Shown: positions 5,094 through 6,924 of the stretch, piece after piece
Position numbering within the stretch: position 1 is the first letter of the stretch
How the letters are laid out: every line of letters starts with the position of its first letter
Made by a program: the position numbers and the translations under genes
Origin: Parcubacteria group bacterium Athens0714_26
Lineage (GTDB): Bacteria; Patescibacteriota; Minisyncoccia; UBA6257; 02-FULL-45-10c
Assembly: GCA_007376745.1 (NCBI GenBank)
Contig: VMGU01000040.1
Span: forward strand, 1 to 6,924
Reading direction: 5' to 3'
DNA length: 6,924 nt
The notes under the pieces: model-generated
What the model saw: the letters and a program-made list of their open reading frames with translations, nothing else
Databases searched by the model: none
What the model was told of the DNA's origin: nothing

Positions 5094-6035
5094 ATGAAAA
5101 TTTCAGTGGTTGTGCCCACGTATAATGAAGAAATAGCCATTGCCGGCAATGTCCATGAAATTGTTAAGGCATTAGAAGGTTTAGGGGAGAGTTGGGAACT
5201 TATTTTGGTTAATGATGGAAGTAGGGACAACACTCTCTCAATTATTCAGGGGCTTGCCAGAGATAATTCCAATATTAAAGTTGTTTCTTATCCGGTTAAT
5301 AAAGGACGGGGATTTGCGTTAAGAATCGGCTTTAGGGCGGCTCAGGGTGACTATATTATAGCTACTGAATCAGATTTAACTTGGGGCAGTAAGATTTTTG
5401 GGCGTTTTCTAAGAGAGTTAGAAAAAGGCGAGACCGATATGGTTATTGCTTCGCCGCATATGGAAGGCGGTAAAATGGAAAATGTCCCGTTTTTAAGATG
5501 GCTACTTAGTTATCTTGGTATTATATTTTCATTTGCCTTGCCCGGCCATTTGACTATGTGCACGGGCATGACGCGCGCTTATCGGCGCGAGGTTTTAGAC
5601 GCGTTAGACTTGGAGTCGGACGATAAAGACCTTCATGTTGAGATTTTATACAAAGCATTGGATTTAGGATTCAGGGTGACTGAAATACCATCGGTTTTGC
5701 GGTGGAAAAAACCAGAGCCCGGAGTAAAAGTCCGCAAGTCGCATTTTAAATTCAAATCAATTTTTAAACATTTGCTTTTGAGTTTTGGCATTCAGCCGTT
5801 TCTTTTATTTGGCACCGCGGGGTTTTCTCTTATCGGTCTTGGCGCGATATTTTCCGTTTATCTTTTAATTCTTTCTGTTTTGGGCACGCGCGTTGCCGGC
5901 AGACCCCTACTTTTTGTGGCAGTGCTTTTAATTCTTGTTGGGTTTCAGACTTTAATTTTCGGCTTTTTGGCCAATCAAAGCCGCGAATTAAAACGCCAGC
6001 TTTCCAGAATGGCGCGCGACACGAGAAAAAAATAG
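5094..6035 (+). CDS. GT2 family glycosyltransferase, polyprenyl-phosphate sugar synthase-like
   Basis: Membrane-attached enzyme of the DPM1/GtrB/ArnC type, which moves a sugar from a nucleotide donor to polyprenyl phosphate on the cytoplasmic face (family knowledge; the sugar is not readable). The GT-A domain (about 1-200) shows VVVPTYNEE (4-12), VNDGSRDNT (39-47), NKGRGFALRIGF (69-80), ESDLTWG (92-98), TGMTRAYRREVLDAL (157-171) and HVEILYKALDLGFRVTEIP (181-199). The metal-binding block usually reads DADL; here the first Asp is Glu92 while Asp94 is kept. Two C-terminal membrane helices (about 238-262 and 270-293) and a basic tail (RELKRQLSRMARDTRKK) complete the 313 residues. I chose ATG 5094, just before the first strand KISVVVP, over TTG 5076, which adds six residues and lies on the promoter. 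The methyltransferase starts 1 bp after the stop. The product could feed the GT-C enzyme upstream. Confidence 0.88.
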   Translation: MKISVVVPTYNEEIAIAGNVHEIVKALEGLGESWELILVNDGSRDNTLSIIQGLARDNSNIKVVSYPVNKGRGFALRIGFRAAQGDYIIATESDLTWGSKIFGRFLRELEKGETDMVIASPHMEGGKMENVPFLRWLLSYLGIIFSFALPGHLTMCTGMTRAYRREVLDALDLESDDKDLHVEILYKALDLGFRVTEIPSVLRWKKPEPGVKVRKSHFKFKSIFKHLLLSFGIQPFLLFGTAGFSLIGLGAIFSVYLLILSVLGTRVAGRPLLFVAVLLILVGFQTLIFGFLANQSRELKRQLSRMARDTRKK

Positions 6036-6036
6036 T

Positions 6037-6621
6037 ATGGGCGAACGAGCTAAATATGAAAATAAAAATCCGGCTTACCGGTTTTTAGTGGACAGGTTTT
6101 TATCACATATCAGTAAGGCTGAAGAGTTCTTGCCGGATATCGGGCGAATTCTTGACGTTGGTTGCGCCGAGGGGTTTGTAATTAATTATTTAAAAAACAA
6201 AAACTCTAAAATCAGTTTTTATGGAATTGATGTGGATGCCGAGTCAATAAAAGACGCGCGGAAATTAAACCCGGATTCTATTTTTGAATGCAAGAGCGTT
6301 TATGACATTAATATGCCGGGCGAAAAGTTTGATTTGGTGATATCGCTTGAAATTTTAGAGCATTTAAAAGATTTCTCCGGCGCGCTCAGGGTTTTGCATA
6401 ATCTTAATTCGGAATTTTTTATATTCAGTGTTCCACGTGAGCCATTTTTCAGGACAATTAATTTTTTGCGGGGAAAATATACGGGACGCTGGGGGAATCA
6501 TCCGGAGCACGTTAATACCTGGGGGAAAAGAGAATTTAAAAAAATATTAAGCCCTTATTTTAAAGTTATCGGCGATTTTAGCAGTTTTCCATGGACGATA
6601 TTTTTGACTAAGAAAATTTAA
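6037..6621 (+). CDS. Class I SAM-dependent methyltransferase
   Basis: Soluble Rossmann-fold methyltransferase of the Methyltransf_11/23 type, using S-adenosylmethionine. Motif I is ILDVGCAEGF (38-47). GIDVD (63-67) ends the second strand, with the acidic residue that binds the ribose. DLVISLEILEHL (99-110) is the post-motif segment typical of the family, and SVPREP (131-136) follows strand 5. HPEHVNTWGKREF (155-167) resembles the conserved GH-x-x-H-(W/F)-S-x-x-E-F region of glycan and small-molecule methyltransferases. At 194 residues it is a minimal catalytic domain with no extra module. It starts 1 bp after the GT2 stop without a Shine-Dalgarno, and the next gene starts directly at its stop, so all three are co-transcribed and probably translationally coupled. 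The setting suggests a lipid-linked sugar, glycan or lipid substrate, but the substrate is unknown. Confidence 0.85.
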   Translation: MGERAKYENKNPAYRFLVDRFLSHISKAEEFLPDIGRILDVGCAEGFVINYLKNKNSKISFYGIDVDAESIKDARKLNPDSIFECKSVYDINMPGEKFDLVISLEILEHLKDFSGALRVLHNLNSEFFIFSVPREPFFRTINFLRGKYTGRWGNHPEHVNTWGKREFKKILSPYFKVIGDFSSFPWTIFLTKKI

Positions 6622-6924
6622 ATGAACAGGAAATTATTTTATTTTTTAAAAGTTGCCGTAACTGTCTTTTTGATCTGGCTCCTTTTTAGTAAAATTGATT
6701 TTTTAAAGTTCCTAAAAGAAATAGGGAGCGTAAAAATAAGTTATTTTATACTTGCGTTTTTTTTAATGCTGGCTGTTTGGCTGGCGAATACTTTAAGATG
6801 GAAAGCTCTGCTGGAAATTTTTGACAATAAATTAAGCGTTTTTCGTCTGTTTTTGTATAATTTATCAAGCATATTTTATACAACTGTTCTTCCGGGCGGA
6901 AAGCTGGCGGGCGATACGGTCAGG
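6622..6924 (+). CDS. UPF0104/LPG_synthase_TM-like membrane protein, 5' part (cut by window end)
   Basis: An open frame of 101 codons from ATG 6622, directly abutting the methyltransferase TAA (0 bp gap), runs off the end of the window; the full protein would be roughly three times longer. Hydrophobic helices lie at about 7-22 (LKVAVTVFLIWLLF near the N-terminus) and 40-57 (FILAFFLMLAVWLAN), and a third begins near 74. The sequence LRWKALLE (58-65) after helix 2, and the LPGGKLAGDTVR stretch (90-101), match the R-W and P-G-x-x-G-(D/E)-x-x-R patterns of the COG0392/UPF0104 family. That family includes the membrane part of lysylphosphatidylglycerol synthase (MprF, a flippase-type module) and archaeal AglD-related proteins. 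In glycan operons such proteins are thought to move lipids or lipid-linked sugars across the membrane; that role here is inferred. No aminoacyl-transferase domain can be judged from this fragment. Confidence 0.75.
   Translation, partial: MNRKLFYFLKVAVTVFLIWLLFSKIDFLKFLKEIGSVKISYFILAFFLMLAVWLANTLRWKALLEIFDNKLSVFRLFLYNLSSIFYTTVLPGGKLAGDTVR

Noticed and set aside
1..6924. Alternative genetic code with TGA as glycine, as in some CPR lineages, suggested by the absence of TGA stops
   Set aside because: All genes reach family length under the standard code and end at TAA or TAG, so recoding extends none of them; nine stops in AT-rich DNA are too few to infer anything.
1..6924. CRISPR arrays, tRNA or rRNA genes, insertion sequences, attachment sites
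   Set aside because: I saw no spaced direct repeats, cloverleaf-like or rRNA sequences, transposase motifs or terminal inverted repeats.

Overview
The window is AT-rich bacterial DNA with tightly packed, co-directional genes. Homopolymer A/T runs and lysine-rich N-termini are common. Most genes lack a Shine-Dalgarno sequence, and every stop codon is TAA or TAG. An IscU-type scaffold with a small flavin reductase, an integral-membrane GT-C glycosyltransferase, WecB, a GT2 with C-terminal membrane helices, a methyltransferase and a UPF0104-type membrane protein suggest an uncultivated small-genome bacterium. Candidate Phyla Radiation/Patescibacteria, perhaps Parcubacteria, is my guess; it rests on style and gene content, not on a marker gene. 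The standard bacterial code fits throughout.

Region 1 (1-1430) is an iron-sulfur/redox block. It holds an IscU/NifU-N scaffold protein, an FNR-type flavin reductase overlapping it by 17 bp, and, convergent on the minus strand, a one-cluster 4Fe-4S ferredoxin. Together they could supply scaffold and electrons for Fe-S assembly, but the partnership is inferred from position only.

Region 2 (1431-4369) starts at a 41-bp divergent promoter region. A GT39/PMT-like membrane glycosyltransferase is followed 7 bp later by a UDP-GlcNAc 2-epimerase (wecB), and the unit ends at a strong intrinsic terminator.

Region 3 (4325-5064) is an isolated transcription unit between two terminators. It has a consensus-like promoter whose -10 lies in the loop of the upstream terminator, and the only strong Shine-Dalgarno in the window. 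The coding sequence is unrecognised and is split over two frames: 69 codons, then 145 codons in the +1 frame. Its 601 nt are exactly one base more than an uninterrupted 199-residue gene needs. This is the least explained part of the window.

Region 4 (5079-6924) is a surface-glycan operon. A GT2 polyprenyl-phosphate sugar synthase-like protein, a class I SAM methyltransferase and a UPF0104/flippase-like membrane protein (cut by the window end) are packed with gaps of 1 and 0 bp. A GT2 of this type makes lipid-phosphate sugars, which GT-C enzymes such as the one in region 2 use as donors, so regions 2 and 4 plausibly belong to the same cell-envelope glycosylation pathway.
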